Assembly (NCBI GenBank): GCA_003149565.1 | Contig: QCWH01000022.1 | Location: 4,686-61,215, forward strand | Reading direction: 5' to 3' | Origin: Marivita sp. XM-24bin2 | Lineage (GTDB): Bacteria; Pseudomonadota; Alphaproteobacteria; Rhodobacterales; Rhodobacteraceae | Length of the DNA: 56,530 nucleotides | Part shown: one piece after another, positions 7,630 to 16,399 of the stretch | How positions within the stretch are numbered: the first letter of the stretch is position 1 | How the letters are laid out: every line of letters starts with the position of its first letter | Notes under the pieces: model-generated | Databases searched by the model: none | Seen by the model: only the letters and a program-made list of their open reading frames with translations | Told to the model about the DNA's origin: nothing | Program-made: the position numbers and the translations under genes

Positions 7630-8712
7630 TTATGCGCGGCGGCGGCGGCCACCTGTGCGGCCTTCGCGGCCACGGCCTTCGTGACCGGCTTTCGGTGGCT
7701 GACGGTTGAACGCAATCCAGGCACCACCGCCGTCGTCGTTGTTGGTGAGGAAGTTCGCCGCTCGGATCGCTTCCATCTCTTTGCCGGGGCGCGGCTTGGT
7801 GGAGCCGAGACCAAAGAGTGTGCAGAAGGTTTCGTCGTCCATGTCTTCGGGCAGCACGATCCCCGCAGCGGCCACCTCGGCGCGCTTTTCGGCGATCTTG
7901 GTGGCTCCAACGGGCAGGGCGACCGGGTTCATGATGGCAGAGGTCATACCCGCGCCCATTGCCATCGGCAGGAAGGCATTGTTAATGCCGTGACGGTTCG
8001 GCAAACCGAAGCTGATGTTGGACGCGCCGCAGGTGGTGTTCACACCCAGTTCTTCGCGCAGACGACGAACGAGCGTGAAAACCTGAAGACCGGCGGTGCC
8101 CATTGCACCAATCGGCATGACAAGCGGATCGACCACAATATCATGCGCCGGGATGCCGAAATCAGCGGCACGCTCCACGATTTTCTTGGCGACGGCAAAA
8201 CGGACATCGGGGTCCTCGGAGATACCTGTGTCGTCGTTCGAGATCGCCACAACCGGCACGTTGTATTTCTTGACCAGCGGCAGAACCATCTCAAGCCGCT
8301 CTTCTTCACCCGTGACCGAGTTCAGGAGCGGACGGCCTTCGGCGGCGGCGAGACCGTTTTCCAAGGCACCGGGCACGGACGAGTCGATGCAAAGTGGGCA
8401 ATCAGTGACAGCCTGGACCCGTTCGACCAGTTCCTTCATCAGCGTCGGCTCGACAAAGTTGTTGTCGGCGTAACGGGGATCCTCGGCCATCTTATTCGAG
8501 AAGACAGCACCGGAATTGATGTCGAGGATGTTTGCACCCGCGGCGACCTGTGCCAGCGCGTCAGCCTCCACCCGGCTGAAATCGCCGCGCTCCAGCTCTT
8601 CGTTCAGGATCTTGCGGCCCGTCGGGTTGATGCGTTCGCCGATCACACAGAACGGCTGGTCGAACCCGATGATGGCGGTTTTGGTCTTCGACTCGACAAT
8701 CGTGCGGGTCAT
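7630..8712 (-). CDS. Methyltetrahydrofolate:corrinoid methyltransferase (pterin-binding domain protein)
   Basis: 360 residues with a single pterin-binding TIM barrel: 'VIGERINPTGRKIL' at the N-terminus, 'ANILDINSGAV', 'PLCIDSSVPGALE', 'NSVTGEEERL' and 'GASNISFGLPNR'. This corresponds to the folate domain of MetH or to AcsE/MtgA-type enzymes moving a methyl group between tetrahydrofolate and a corrinoid protein. Roseobacters commonly carry MetH split into separate genes, and this may be one piece; no corrinoid-binding partner is in the window. The last 20 or so residues are an Arg/Gly-rich tail (GHEGRGREGRTGGRRRR), unusual for the family. It overlaps the HAD gene by 4 bases. Confidence 0.85.
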   Translation of the reverse strand: MTRTIVESKTKTAIIGFDQPFCVIGERINPTGRKILNEELERGDFSRVEADALAQVAAGANILDINSGAVFSNKMAEDPRYADNNFVEPTLMKELVERVQAVTDCPLCIDSSVPGALENGLAAAEGRPLLNSVTGEEERLEMVLPLVKKYNVPVVAISNDDTGISEDPDVRFAVAKKIVERAADFGIPAHDIVVDPLVMPIGAMGTAGLQVFTLVRRLREELGVNTTCGASNISFGLPNRHGINNAFLPMAMGAGMTSAIMNPVALPVGATKIAEKRAEVAAAGIVLPEDMDDETFCTLFGLGSTKPRPGKEMEAIRAANFLTNNDDGGGAWIAFNRQPPKAGHEGRGREGRTGGRRRRA

Positions 8713-9368
8713 GCGGCTACTCCTTCAATGCGGGCCAGAATGTCTGGCAGCGCGGGGTCTGTGAAATCGTCTATGGTCATCTGCGCACCAACCGCGCGCA
8801 GTTTGGCGTCACTCAGCGCCGAGCGGACACCGATGCTGTAGGCCCCGGAAGCGGCCGCGGCGCGCATACCGGAGGGGCTGTCCTCGAACGCGATGCAGGT
8901 CTCCGGCGTTTCACCAAGCAGTTCCATCGCGGTCAGATAAGGCAGCGGGTGCGGCTTGCCGTGGGCGCACTCCTCACCGATCACAATCACCTCGAACCGG
9001 TCGCGTAAACCGATGGCCCCAAGCATTGCCTCGGCATTCAAACGCATAGCGTTGGTGACAACGGCAAGTTGCCAGTGATGTGCCAGCGCGTGGTCCAGAA
9101 AGCTCTCAAGCCCCGGCGTGGCCGGGTAGGGTTTCGGCAGACGGTCCCGGAACTGCGCCTCTTTCCATTCGCTCAGCCCCTGCGGATCAGGCTCGTCCGG
9201 CAGGTAATCTGCAAAGACATCGACATTCAGGCGCCCGTGCACTTGCTCCATGTAGAAGCCTTCTGGCACGGGGAGACCGCGTGATGTCCACAGCTCGGTG
9301 AAGACGGCCTCGTGAATGGGATCCGAATTCAGCATGGTGCCGTCGAGATCGAAAAGCAGGGCTGGCAT
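8709..9368 (-). CDS. HAD-superfamily phosphatase (beta-phosphoglucomutase-like)
   Basis: 219 residues with the full HAD set: nucleophile motif DLDGTMLNSD at residues 7-16, 'VVTNAMR' (motif II), 'GKPHPLPY' (motif III lysine) and 'CIAFEDSPSGMRAA' (motif IV). The cap insertion after motif I is of the beta-phosphoglucomutase/phosphoglycolate phosphatase type. The substrate cannot be read from sequence. It is translationally coupled to the methyltransferase (ATGA overlap) and lies just after metF, so it may serve one-carbon metabolism or remove a damaged metabolite. Confidence 0.85.
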   Translation of the reverse strand: MPALLFDLDGTMLNSDPIHEAVFTELWTSRGLPVPEGFYMEQVHGRLNVDVFADYLPDEPDPQGLSEWKEAQFRDRLPKPYPATPGLESFLDHALAHHWQLAVVTNAMRLNAEAMLGAIGLRDRFEVIVIGEECAHGKPHPLPYLTAMELLGETPETCIAFEDSPSGMRAAAASGAYSIGVRSALSDAKLRAVGAQMTIDDFTDPALPDILARIEGVAA

Positions 9369-9377
9369 CAGATCGGA

Positions 9378-10304
9378 TCAGCTTGCGTCTGCGGGAGCTG
9401 TGCCAGCACCACCGTTTTCGATCGCCCAATTGGCGTTGGTTTTGATGCCGCCCAGCGGGAAGAAATGCACCTGTTCAATGTTGAACTCAGGGTTCTTGGC
9501 TTTGTGCGCGGCCAGTTTGCTCAGCACCTCTGTCGGCTCGTAGGGCAGGAGCAGCTTGGACACGTCCATGGCGCGCTTTTGCAGAACCTTGAGCGACGGG
9601 CCGACACCGCAAGCGATGGCGAACTTGATCAGGGTCTGCAGCTTGGCGGGACCGGCGATACCGATATGCACCGGCAGCTTGATGCCGGCAGCGGACAGGT
9701 CGTCGACCCATTTGATGATCGGGTCGGCGTCGAACGCGAACTGCGTCGCCAGCGCCATCTTGGCGTCGGTGCGTTCCGAGAACGCCTGCTTCCAGCGCAG
9801 CGCGTCTTCGACGTTTTTCATACCGCCTTTCGGATCGATATCCTTGTTACCCTCGGGGTGGCCTGCCACGTGCAGACGCTTGAAGCCCGCCTTGTCGAAA
9901 AGACCGGTTTCCATCAGCTGCATGGAGCTGTGAAAATCTCCATGCGGTTGGGCAACGCCACCGGCGAGCAACAGAGCCTGATCGACACCGGCTTCGCCCT
10001 GATAGCGGGCAATCCAATCGGCCAGTGTCGCTTCATCCTTGATGATCCGCGCCGGGAAGTGCGGCATGACCGGGTAGCCTTCATCCGCCAGACGCTTTGC
10101 AGTGGCCACCATGTCTTCGATGGGGGTGCCTTCGATATGGGCGATGTAGACACGCGTACCCGGAGCCAGCAGCGTGCGGAAATCTTCGACTTTTTCAGCC
10201 GTGCGCGGCATGACCTCAATCGAATAGCCCTTGAGAAATGCTTCCATCTCGGGCGTGGTGCCGTTTTCGACGGTTTCGCGCTTGCGGAAATTCAACAATG
10301 CCAT
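9378..10304 (-). CDS. metF: Methylenetetrahydrofolate reductase family protein
   Basis: 308 residues from the ATG at 10304, preceded by GAGGGAGG; an ATG 21 bases upstream lacks such a site. It is an FAD-dependent TIM barrel: 'TRVYIAHIEGTPIEDMVATAKRL', 'VMPHFPARII', 'DQALLLAGGVAQPHGDFHSS', 'HVAGHPEGN', 'KMALATQFAFDADPII' and 'PVHIGIAGPAKLQTL' match the MetF fold. MetF makes 5-methyl-THF, the substrate of the methyltransferase encoded just downstream. It lies 27 bases after the small 98-residue gene and 9 bases before the HAD gene, so all four probably form one operon. Confidence 0.85.
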   Translation of the reverse strand: MALLNFRKRETVENGTTPEMEAFLKGYSIEVMPRTAEKVEDFRTLLAPGTRVYIAHIEGTPIEDMVATAKRLADEGYPVMPHFPARIIKDEATLADWIARYQGEAGVDQALLLAGGVAQPHGDFHSSMQLMETGLFDKAGFKRLHVAGHPEGNKDIDPKGGMKNVEDALRWKQAFSERTDAKMALATQFAFDADPIIKWVDDLSAAGIKLPVHIGIAGPAKLQTLIKFAIACGVGPSLKVLQKRAMDVSKLLLPYEPTEVLSKLAAHKAKNPEFNIEQVHFFPLGGIKTNANWAIENGGAGTAPADAS

Positions 10305-10331
10305 GATGGCCTCCCTCAGGGTCATGGGGGC

Positions 10332-10628
10332 TTACGCCCAACCTTCGTTATCAATCAGCGCCTTGAGGCGCTCTTTGTCATATTCCGCATCCAAGCGGGC
10401 CGCTTCGGCGGTGCAGACCTCTTGCGCGTCACCTTCGACGTCGTAGGGGGCTGCCTTGCGCCACTCTGCCAGATAGCTGTCGGTATCGGCTGCGCCAACT
10501 TTCATTGCGGCGCGATCAATCGCCTGCTCAAACCGCTCTGGCAACTGAGCCTTTGCACCGCGACGGCCTTTGCCCACGATCACCTGCGCCGGGATATCCC
10601 GCCAGTAGACAATTGTGACATCAACCAT
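10332..10628 (-). CDS. Small 'virulence factor' domain protein (PF13769-like)
   Basis: 98 residues, soluble and charged, opening 'VTIVYWRDIPAQVIVGKGRRGAKAQLPERFEQAIDRAAM'. This matches a small conserved family called 'virulence factor' in databases, without a demonstrated biochemical role. In alphaproteobacteria it tends to sit beside metF and corrinoid methyltransferase genes, as here, so a role in folate or corrinoid one-carbon metabolism is more likely than virulence. First gene of the minus-strand operon; its promoter must be in 10629-10893. Confidence 0.75.
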   Translation of the reverse strand: MVDVTIVYWRDIPAQVIVGKGRRGAKAQLPERFEQAIDRAAMKVGAADTDSYLAEWRKAAPYDVEGDAQEVCTAEAARLDAEYDKERLKALIDNEGWA

Positions 10629-10893
10629 GTCGTGATTCCTTTGCTCAACTTGCGCCTTCGTAATTTACGCCGTCGCCGACATAAGGGCGATTTTCGACTT
10701 GTCCGCAGCAATCTGCGACCCGCGGTCACAATAGGACAGGATCGCGGCTTTTGCGATGCATACGCGTGGCCAAAATTCTCAGGCTTTGCATGAGAGGGTT
10801 TCATAACGGCGCGGAAGGCGATCACGAAACTTGCTTAGATGCGCAAGGCCGCATAGGGTTGAGGCAACTTACATATTCGGAAGGCGCAAAGTC

Positions 10894-12006
10894 ATGGCGC
10901 CAAAGCGTCCCAAAGGTGCGGGCGCATTCCCGAAACCGGTAGAGAGCCCCGCGCCGTCACTGCCCGATCCATCCGAGCTTTATGCCGCGTTGGATTTGGG
11001 CACTAACAGTTGTCGCATGTTGATTGCCCAGCCAAAGGGCAACCAATTTCACGTGGTCGACAGCTTTTCGAAATCGGTGCAACTTGGGGCGGGGCTGGAA
11101 AAGTCTGGGCGCCTCAGCCGGTCGTCTATGAACCGCACGATATCCGCCTTGCGCGTGTGCCAGCAGAAAATACGTCGGCACGAAGTGACTCGGATGCGGC
11201 TGGTAGCAACCGAAGCGTGCCGAAGAGCGCATAACGCGCGGGATTTCATTCGGCAGGTCAAACGCGAGACCGGGCTGACGCTTGAGATTATCCAGCCCGA
11301 GGAAGAAGCGCGGCTGGCTGTTATTTCCTGCGCGCCGCTGGTCAGTACCAAGACCGAGCAATTGCTGGTGGTCGATATTGGCGGTGGATCCACTGAGCTG
11401 GTCTGGATCGACCTGACAGCCGTACCTCCGTTTGATCGGCCACGCGCCATCATGCGCCTGCACGCCGGGTTCCACACCAAGGACAGCCCTTTTCCGGCCG
11501 CGCGTGTGGTGGACTGGATCAGCGTGCCGCTTGGTGTGGCGACGTTGCGCGATCAGTTTTCGGATGTGGAGAGCGACTCTGCGCGTTACGCGCTTATGAG
11601 TTGGTATTTTGAGGAAAACCTCGCCGAGTTCGCGCCTTACAAAGATGAGCAGGCCCGAGAAGGGTTCCAGATTGTGGGAACCAGCGGCACCGTGACAACC
11701 GTTGCAGCCAGTCATCTCGGGCTGAAGCGCTATGACCGGACCAAAGTGGACGGGTTGCGCATGACGTCCGACCAGATCGAAAAGGTGATCTCAGGCTATC
11801 TGCAACTGGGTCCCGAGGGTCGCCGGGCCGACCCGCGTATCGGGCTGGACCGGCAAGCTCTCATCATGTCGGGATCAGCGATCTTGCAGGCGCTTTTGCG
11901 GTGTTGGCCGACCGACCGGTTGTCGGTTGCAGACCGGGGCTTGCGCGAAGGTTTGCTCTACGCACAGATGTCTGCTGATGGCGTGCTTGAGGACGGACCG
12001 TTCTGA
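10894..12006 (+). CDS. Ppx/GppA-family exopolyphosphatase / guanosine pentaphosphatase
   Basis: 370 residues from the ATG at 10894; an in-frame ATG 63 bases earlier is possible, but the family similarity starts later. It has the actin-like ATPase fold with the phosphate-1 loop 'YAALDLGTNSCRMLIA', 'VATEACRRAHN', 'EIIQPEEEARL', the phosphate-2 loop 'LLVVDIGGGSTELVW' and 'GTSGTVTTVAA'. Members hydrolyse polyphosphate or pppGpp. The N-terminal 30 residues are Pro/Lys-rich and probably disordered. It converges on aroQ with only 3 bases between the stops. Which substrate it uses is open. Confidence 0.88.
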   Translation: MAPKRPKGAGAFPKPVESPAPSLPDPSELYAALDLGTNSCRMLIAQPKGNQFHVVDSFSKSVQLGAGLEKSGRLSRSSMNRTISALRVCQQKIRRHEVTRMRLVATEACRRAHNARDFIRQVKRETGLTLEIIQPEEEARLAVISCAPLVSTKTEQLLVVDIGGGSTELVWIDLTAVPPFDRPRAIMRLHAGFHTKDSPFPAARVVDWISVPLGVATLRDQFSDVESDSARYALMSWYFEENLAEFAPYKDEQAREGFQIVGTSGTVTTVAASHLGLKRYDRTKVDGLRMTSDQIEKVISGYLQLGPEGRRADPRIGLDRQALIMSGSAILQALLRCWPTDRLSVADRGLREGLLYAQMSADGVLEDGPF

Positions 12007-12009
12007 CGC

Positions 12010-12447
12010 TCAGCCCAGCAGGCTGATCACCCGACGCAATGCCAGTTCATACCCTTCGACACCGAACCCGGCGATCACACCCTCGGCACGAGCCGATACA
12101 AATGAATGATGACGGAACGCCTCGCGTTTGTGCACGTTCGAAATATGCACTTCGAAAACAAGACCTTCATATGCTTGCAGCGCATCGAAAATCGCGACTG
12201 ATGTGTGGGTGAACGCCCCCGGATTGAGGATGATCGCATCCGCCGCATCACGCGCCTCGTGAATCCAGTCAATGATCTGGCCCTCATGGTTCGATTGCAT
12301 CGACTTCAGAGTGAACCCAGCAGTCTCACCCAGTGCCGTACAGCGTGCGGTGACATCGTCGAGCGTATCTGCGCCGTAGATGGATGGCTCCCGTTTGCCC
12401 AGAAGGTTCAGGTTTGGCCCATTGATCAGGAAAACGGTCTTGGACAT
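12010..12447 (-). CDS. aroQ: Type II 3-dehydroquinate dehydratase
   Basis: 145 residues from the ATG at 12447 (GGAG just upstream), the usual size for this dodecameric enzyme. Family motifs are complete: '[19 protein letters not shown]' with the catalytic Tyr24 and Arg19, '[12 protein letters not shown]', '[14 protein letters not shown]' and '[18 protein letters not shown]'. It converts 3-dehydroquinate to 3-dehydroshikimate in the shikimate pathway. The first enzyme of that pathway, a class II DAHP synthase, is encoded 35 kb away in the same window. Confidence 0.95.
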   Translation of the reverse strand: MSKTVFLINGPNLNLLGKREPSIYGADTLDDVTARCTALGETAGFTLKSMQSNHEGQIIDWIHEARDAADAIILNPGAFTHTSVAIFDALQAYEGLVFEVHISNVHKREAFRHHSFVSARAEGVIAGFGVEGYELALRRVISLLG

Positions 12448-12628
12448 GAAAGGCTCCGCAATTGACGTTATAGCTGTGCCAGCTGGCCGGCTCCGGCGCA
12501 ACCTGCTTCAAAACTGATCCCAGAGCAATGTGCCAATGCCGCCGACGCGATGGGGCTGGATTCGCCGACGTGATCGGGGCAGAACGGAGCAAACGGCTGA
12601 CACCGCCTTTCACACTCCGGAGACTTGA

Positions 12629-13315
12629 ATGACCCAATACGCCATCGAAACGCCGCCTGTTGTTGCTTTGCCCGTCGCGGGTCAGGAGACGTTGTTTCCG
12701 GTTCGCCGGATCTACTGCATCGGACGCAACTACGCGGCGCATGCGATTGAAATGGGACACGATCCAGATCGCGAAGACCCGTTTTTCTTTCAGAAAAACC
12801 CGGACAACCTCGATCCGTCAGGAAGGTTTCCCTATCCGCCGAAAACTTCAGATGTTCATCATGAGGCGGAAATGCTGGTCGCGCTGAAATCGGGTGGAAG
12901 AAATATCTCCGTATCTTCGGCCTTGGATCACGTGTTCGGTTATGGGCTCGCGCTCGATATGACCCGGCGGGACTTGCAAGGCATCGCCAAGAAAGCAGGT
13001 CGCCCTTGGGAGATTGGCAAAGCGTTTGAGCATTCCGCTCCTTGCGGGCCAGTTCATCCAGTCTCAGATGTTGGGCATCTTGATGCGGGCCGGGTTGAAC
13101 TCAAGGTCAACGGGGAGGTGCGTCAGGAAGGGGACTTGAATCAGATGATCTGGAAAGTGCCAGAAATGATTTCCTACCTGTCCGAATATTTCGAACTGGC
13201 GCCCGGGGACGTCATTCTGTCCGGAACCCCGTCTGGCGTTGGACCCGTTGAGAAGGGCGATACGCTTGACCTTTCGATTGAAGGGCTGGGCAGTCTGACG
13301 GTCTCGGTCGTTTGA
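12629..13315 (+). CDS. Fumarylacetoacetate hydrolase (FAH) family protein
   Basis: 228 residues with the FAH fold: 'RIYCIGRNYAAHA' at the N-terminus, metal-binding acids in 'HHEAEM' (E79, E81) and 'GYGLALDMTRRDLQ' (D110), then 'KAFEHSAPCGPV' and the C-terminal 'PGDVILSGTPSGVGPV'. Members split C-C bonds of acylpyruvates, decarboxylate oxaloacetate or hydrate dienoates, so the exact reaction is unknown. It is 26 bases before the DHDPS-family gene and starts a four-gene plus-strand cluster. With an aldolase-family enzyme next to it, cleavage of a 2,4-dioxo or 2-oxo acid intermediate is a reasonable guess. Confidence 0.88.
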   Translation: MTQYAIETPPVVALPVAGQETLFPVRRIYCIGRNYAAHAIEMGHDPDREDPFFFQKNPDNLDPSGRFPYPPKTSDVHHEAEMLVALKSGGRNISVSSALDHVFGYGLALDMTRRDLQGIAKKAGRPWEIGKAFEHSAPCGPVHPVSDVGHLDAGRVELKVNGEVRQEGDLNQMIWKVPEMISYLSEYFELAPGDVILSGTPSGVGPVEKGDTLDLSIEGLGSLTVSVV

Positions 13316-13341
13316 TCTGAACACTCTGGGAGGAACTGAGT

Positions 13342-14277
13342 ATGAGCCAGAAGATCGACAGGCACTCGGAAGGCGTCTTTATCATCGCCGCGACACCTTT
13401 TGCCAGCGACGGTGCGCTGGACCTCGACAGCACGGACCGCATGATCGAATTCTATCTCGATTGCGGTGTTTCCGGTATGACCATTCTTGGCATCATGGGG
13501 GAAGCGCCAAAATTGACAGCCGAGGAATCCGCGCAGTTCGCAAACCATGTTCTCGAACGCGTTGCGGGACGGGTGCCGGTAGTGGTCGGGGTATCCGGTG
13601 CCGGGCTCGATAACATGGCGCGGTTGTCGCATAGCGTTATGGGTGCGGGCGCAGCAGGCGTCATGGTCGCGCCGATGCCGGGACTGGCGACCGAGGCGAA
13701 GCTGCGAAACTATTTTGGGCAGGTCTGTGCAGCGCTTGGGCCGGATGTCCCTGTGTGTTTGCAAGACTATCCGCAGACAACCGGCGTTCAGTTCAGCGTT
13801 GAAACCATCCTGCAACTGACGCGCGACCACGACCAGATCGTGATGCTGAAACACGAGGACTGGCCGGGCCTGACCAAGCTGTCGCGTGTACGGGCCGAAT
13901 CCGGCACCGGAGACACCCCCCGGCTTTCGATCCTGACCGGCAACGCGGCGCTTTTCCTGCCATTGGAACTGCAGCGCGGCGCGGACGGGGCGATGACGGG
14001 TTTTGCGTATCCCGAAATGTTGGTCCAGGTTGTAGAGCGTCATAAGGCGGGTGATGTGGACGGAGCAGAGGATCTCTTCGACGCGTATCTGCCGATGGTG
14101 CGCTATGAGCAGCAGCTGGGCATCGGCCTTGCGATCCGAAAGGAAATCCTCCACCGACGCGGCGTGCTTGCCGCACCCAAGGTGCGTGCGCCCGGACCGT
14201 CCATGACCGAGGACGACCACGCCGAGCTGACACGGCTGATGGACCGCTTGGATCGCAAGCTGGCCGCATTGGGCTAG
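13342..14277 (+). CDS. Dihydrodipicolinate synthase-family lyase/aldolase
   Basis: 311 residues, a TIM barrel of the DapA/NanA class I aldolase family. The Schiff-base lysine is K170 (IVMLKHEDWPG) and the catalytic tyrosine Y143 (CLQDYPQTTG). 'GVSGMTILGIMGEAPKLTAEE' replaces the usual GTTGE loop with GIMGEAPKL, so pyruvate binding may differ from true DapA. The C-terminal tail is longer than in DapA. It is preceded by GGAGGAACTGAGT. Between an FAH hydrolase and a hydantoinase-like amidohydrolase, it is likely catabolic rather than a lysine-biosynthesis enzyme. Confidence 0.87.
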   Translation: MSQKIDRHSEGVFIIAATPFASDGALDLDSTDRMIEFYLDCGVSGMTILGIMGEAPKLTAEESAQFANHVLERVAGRVPVVVGVSGAGLDNMARLSHSVMGAGAAGVMVAPMPGLATEAKLRNYFGQVCAALGPDVPVCLQDYPQTTGVQFSVETILQLTRDHDQIVMLKHEDWPGLTKLSRVRAESGTGDTPRLSILTGNAALFLPLELQRGADGAMTGFAYPEMLVQVVERHKAGDVDGAEDLFDAYLPMVRYEQQLGIGLAIRKEILHRRGVLAAPKVRAPGPSMTEDDHAELTRLMDRLDRKLAALG

Positions 14278-14303
14278 GACACCCGCAGAACAAGGACGAC
14301 AGC

Positions 14304-15752
14304 ATGCAGCACGATCTGGTGATCAAAGGCGGAACTTTGGCAACTGCCTCCGAAACCTTCCGCGCGGATCTGGGCATCAGGGATGGCAAGATCGCGACCT
14401 TGGGCCATGACCTGAGCGGCGACGATGTGATCGATGCGACGGACAAACTGGTGCTGCCCGGTGGGATCGAAGCGCATTGCCATATCGCGCAGGAAAGCGG
14501 CATGGGTCTGATGACGTCGGACGATTACGAGTCCGGGTCTATTTCGGCCGCGTTTGGCGGCAATTCCTGTTTCGTACCGTTTGCCGCGCAAAAGCCGGGC
14601 CAGAGTGTGGCCGACACTTTGGCCACCTATGACGGACGCGCAGCCCCCAAATCGGTGATCGACTATTCCTACCACCTGATCCTGACCGATCCAAACCCCT
14701 CGGTTCTCGAAGAACTGCCGGGCGTGTTCGACCGGGGCATCACGTCCTTCAAGGTGTTCATGACCTATGCAACACGCGTCAGCGATGCCCAGTTTCTGGA
14801 TATCCTGACCGTTGCGCGGCGGCATGGTGGGCTGACGATGGTGCATGCGGAAAACCATGACATGCTGACATGGATGGCGTCCGCCTTGGCCGACAGCGGC
14901 TATACCGAGCCGAAATACCACGCCCCCGCACGTCCCGGTTTGGCCGAGGAAGAGGCGATCAACCGGGCAATTAGCCTGTCCAAACTGACCAATGCGCCGC
15001 TGATGATCGTGCATGTCTCCACACCGAAAGGCGCAGAACTGGTGGCGACTGCGCGGGCGGATGGGGCCTATGTCTTTGGCGAAACCTGCCCGCAATACCT
15101 TTTCCTGACGAAAGATGACCTGGACCGTCCGGGGATGGAGGGTGCCAAATACATCTGTTCGCCGCCCCTGCGCGACGCCCACACGCAAGAGGTTCTCTGG
15201 CGACACATCGCGCGCGGCACGTTCAGTGTTGTCTCCTCGGATCACGCGCCGTTCCGCTATGATGAAACAGGCAAATTCTCAAACGGCCGCGACGTTGATT
15301 TCCGCCAGATCGCCAACGGCATGCCGGGGATCGAAATGCGCTTGCCGATGCTGTTCTCGGAAGGGGTTGTAAAAGGGCGGATCAACCTGAACCAGTTTGT
15401 CGCCCTGTCCTCGACCAACGCGGCGCGACTTTACGGCATGCACCCAACCAAAGGCACGCTGGCCATCGGGGCGGATGCGGACATTGCGATCTGGGATCCG
15501 ACCGAGACCCGCATCGCCGGCGAGATGCACGACGCGATGGACTATAACCCCTTCGAAGGAATGGAAGTGACCGGCTGGCCGATCACCGTTCTGTCACGCG
15601 GACGGCGGATCGTGGAGCAAGGCGAACTTGTTGCCAAACCGGGCGACGGAGCATTCGTGAAACGTGGTCGCAGTGATTTGTCTGGTCTTACGGGAACGCG
15701 CCTGCCGGAAACCGATCCGGCGACTAATTTTGGTGCGGAGGTCCTGAAATGA
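14304..15752 (+). CDS. Dihydropyrimidinase/D-hydantoinase-family cyclic amidohydrolase
   Basis: 482 residues, an amidohydrolase-superfamily barrel. The metal ligands are visible: H58-C-H60 (GGIEAHCHI), the lysine expected to be carbamylated at K150 (ITSFKVFMTY), 'MVHAENHDML', 'PLMIVHVSTPKGAE' and 'SVVSSDHAPF'. Enzymes of this group open hydantoin, dihydropyrimidine or allantoin rings. The loop after HCH ('AQESGMGLMTSDDYESG') fits hydantoinases, but the following 'AAFGGNSCFVPFAAQ' is atypical. It overlaps the racemase gene by 4 bases (ATGA), so ring opening and racemisation probably act on the same compound. Confidence 0.87.
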   Translation: MQHDLVIKGGTLATASETFRADLGIRDGKIATLGHDLSGDDVIDATDKLVLPGGIEAHCHIAQESGMGLMTSDDYESGSISAAFGGNSCFVPFAAQKPGQSVADTLATYDGRAAPKSVIDYSYHLILTDPNPSVLEELPGVFDRGITSFKVFMTYATRVSDAQFLDILTVARRHGGLTMVHAENHDMLTWMASALADSGYTEPKYHAPARPGLAEEEAINRAISLSKLTNAPLMIVHVSTPKGAELVATARADGAYVFGETCPQYLFLTKDDLDRPGMEGAKYICSPPLRDAHTQEVLWRHIARGTFSVVSSDHAPFRYDETGKFSNGRDVDFRQIANGMPGIEMRLPMLFSEGVVKGRINLNQFVALSSTNAARLYGMHPTKGTLAIGADADIAIWDPTETRIAGEMHDAMDYNPFEGMEVTGWPITVLSRGRRIVEQGELVAKPGDGAFVKRGRSDLSGLTGTRLPETDPATNFGAEVLK

Positions 15753-16399
15753 GCGGACCCATCTTGGTCATCAATCCCAACTCCAATGAGGCAGTGACAG
15801 AAGGTCTGCGCGACGCCCTCGGTGGCTTCAATCTGCCTGGGGGACCAGCCATTGAATGCCTGACGCTAAAGGAGGGCCCGTTTGGCATCGAAAGCCAGCG
15901 CGACTCAGACAGCGTGATCCTGCCTCTTGCCGATCTCATGCAATCTCGCCCGGATGCGGGGGCTTTTGTGATTGCTTGCTATTCCGATCCCGGTCTCGAA
16001 ACCTGTCGATCCGTTGTGCCGCAACCGGTGTTTGGCATTCAGGAAAGCGGGGTTTTGACCGCGATGGCCCGGGCAGACCGATTTGGGGTTGTTGCGATCG
16101 CAGATGGCTCCATTCCCCGACATCGCCGCTACATGGCGCGGATGCAGGTGCTGGACCGGCTCGCCTGCGAAATCGCGCTGAACATGACCGTCGATGAAAG
16201 CGCACGGGGCCAAGGCACATTTGCCCGATTGGCTGAAGTCGGTGCCGTGCTCAAATCACAGGGTGCAGGCGCGGTCATTCTAGGCTGTGCCGGCATGGCG
16301 CGTCACCGCGCACCGCTGCAGGCTGAGCTTGCTGTTCCCGTCATCGAGCCCACGCAGGCGGCGGTCTCAATGGCGCTTGGCACGCTGTTGGCGGGTTAA
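15749..16399 (+). CDS. Asp/Glu/hydantoin racemase family protein
   Basis: 216 residues with the two catalytic cysteines of cofactor-independent racemases: C77 (FVIACYSDPG) and C180 (VILGCAGMARH). 'ILVINPNSNEAVTEGL' at the N-terminus is the standard hydantoin/aspartate racemase opening. It overlaps the amidohydrolase gene by ATGA and ends the plus-strand cluster. Its stop overlaps by two bases with the stop of the convergent TRAP gene. The likely role is to interconvert the enantiomers of a 5-substituted hydantoin or of the resulting amino acid, but no N-carbamoylase follows to finish a standard hydantoin pathway. Confidence 0.87.
   Translation: MSGPILVINPNSNEAVTEGLRDALGGFNLPGGPAIECLTLKEGPFGIESQRDSDSVILPLADLMQSRPDAGAFVIACYSDPGLETCRSVVPQPVFGIQESGVLTAMARADRFGVVAIADGSIPRHRRYMARMQVLDRLACEIALNMTVDESARGQGTFARLAEVGAVLKSQGAGAVILGCAGMARHRAPLQAELAVPVIEPTQAAVSMALGTLLAG

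Noticed and set aside
9312-10793. 493-codon open frame on the plus strand
   Set aside because: Antisense to metF and the small neighbouring gene, both of which have clear family motifs and ribosome sites.
10629-10893. Riboswitch or SAM/cobalamin leader upstream of the metF operon
   Set aside because: No conserved core of a cobalamin or SAM-II riboswitch could be recognised by eye; a covariance-model search would decide.
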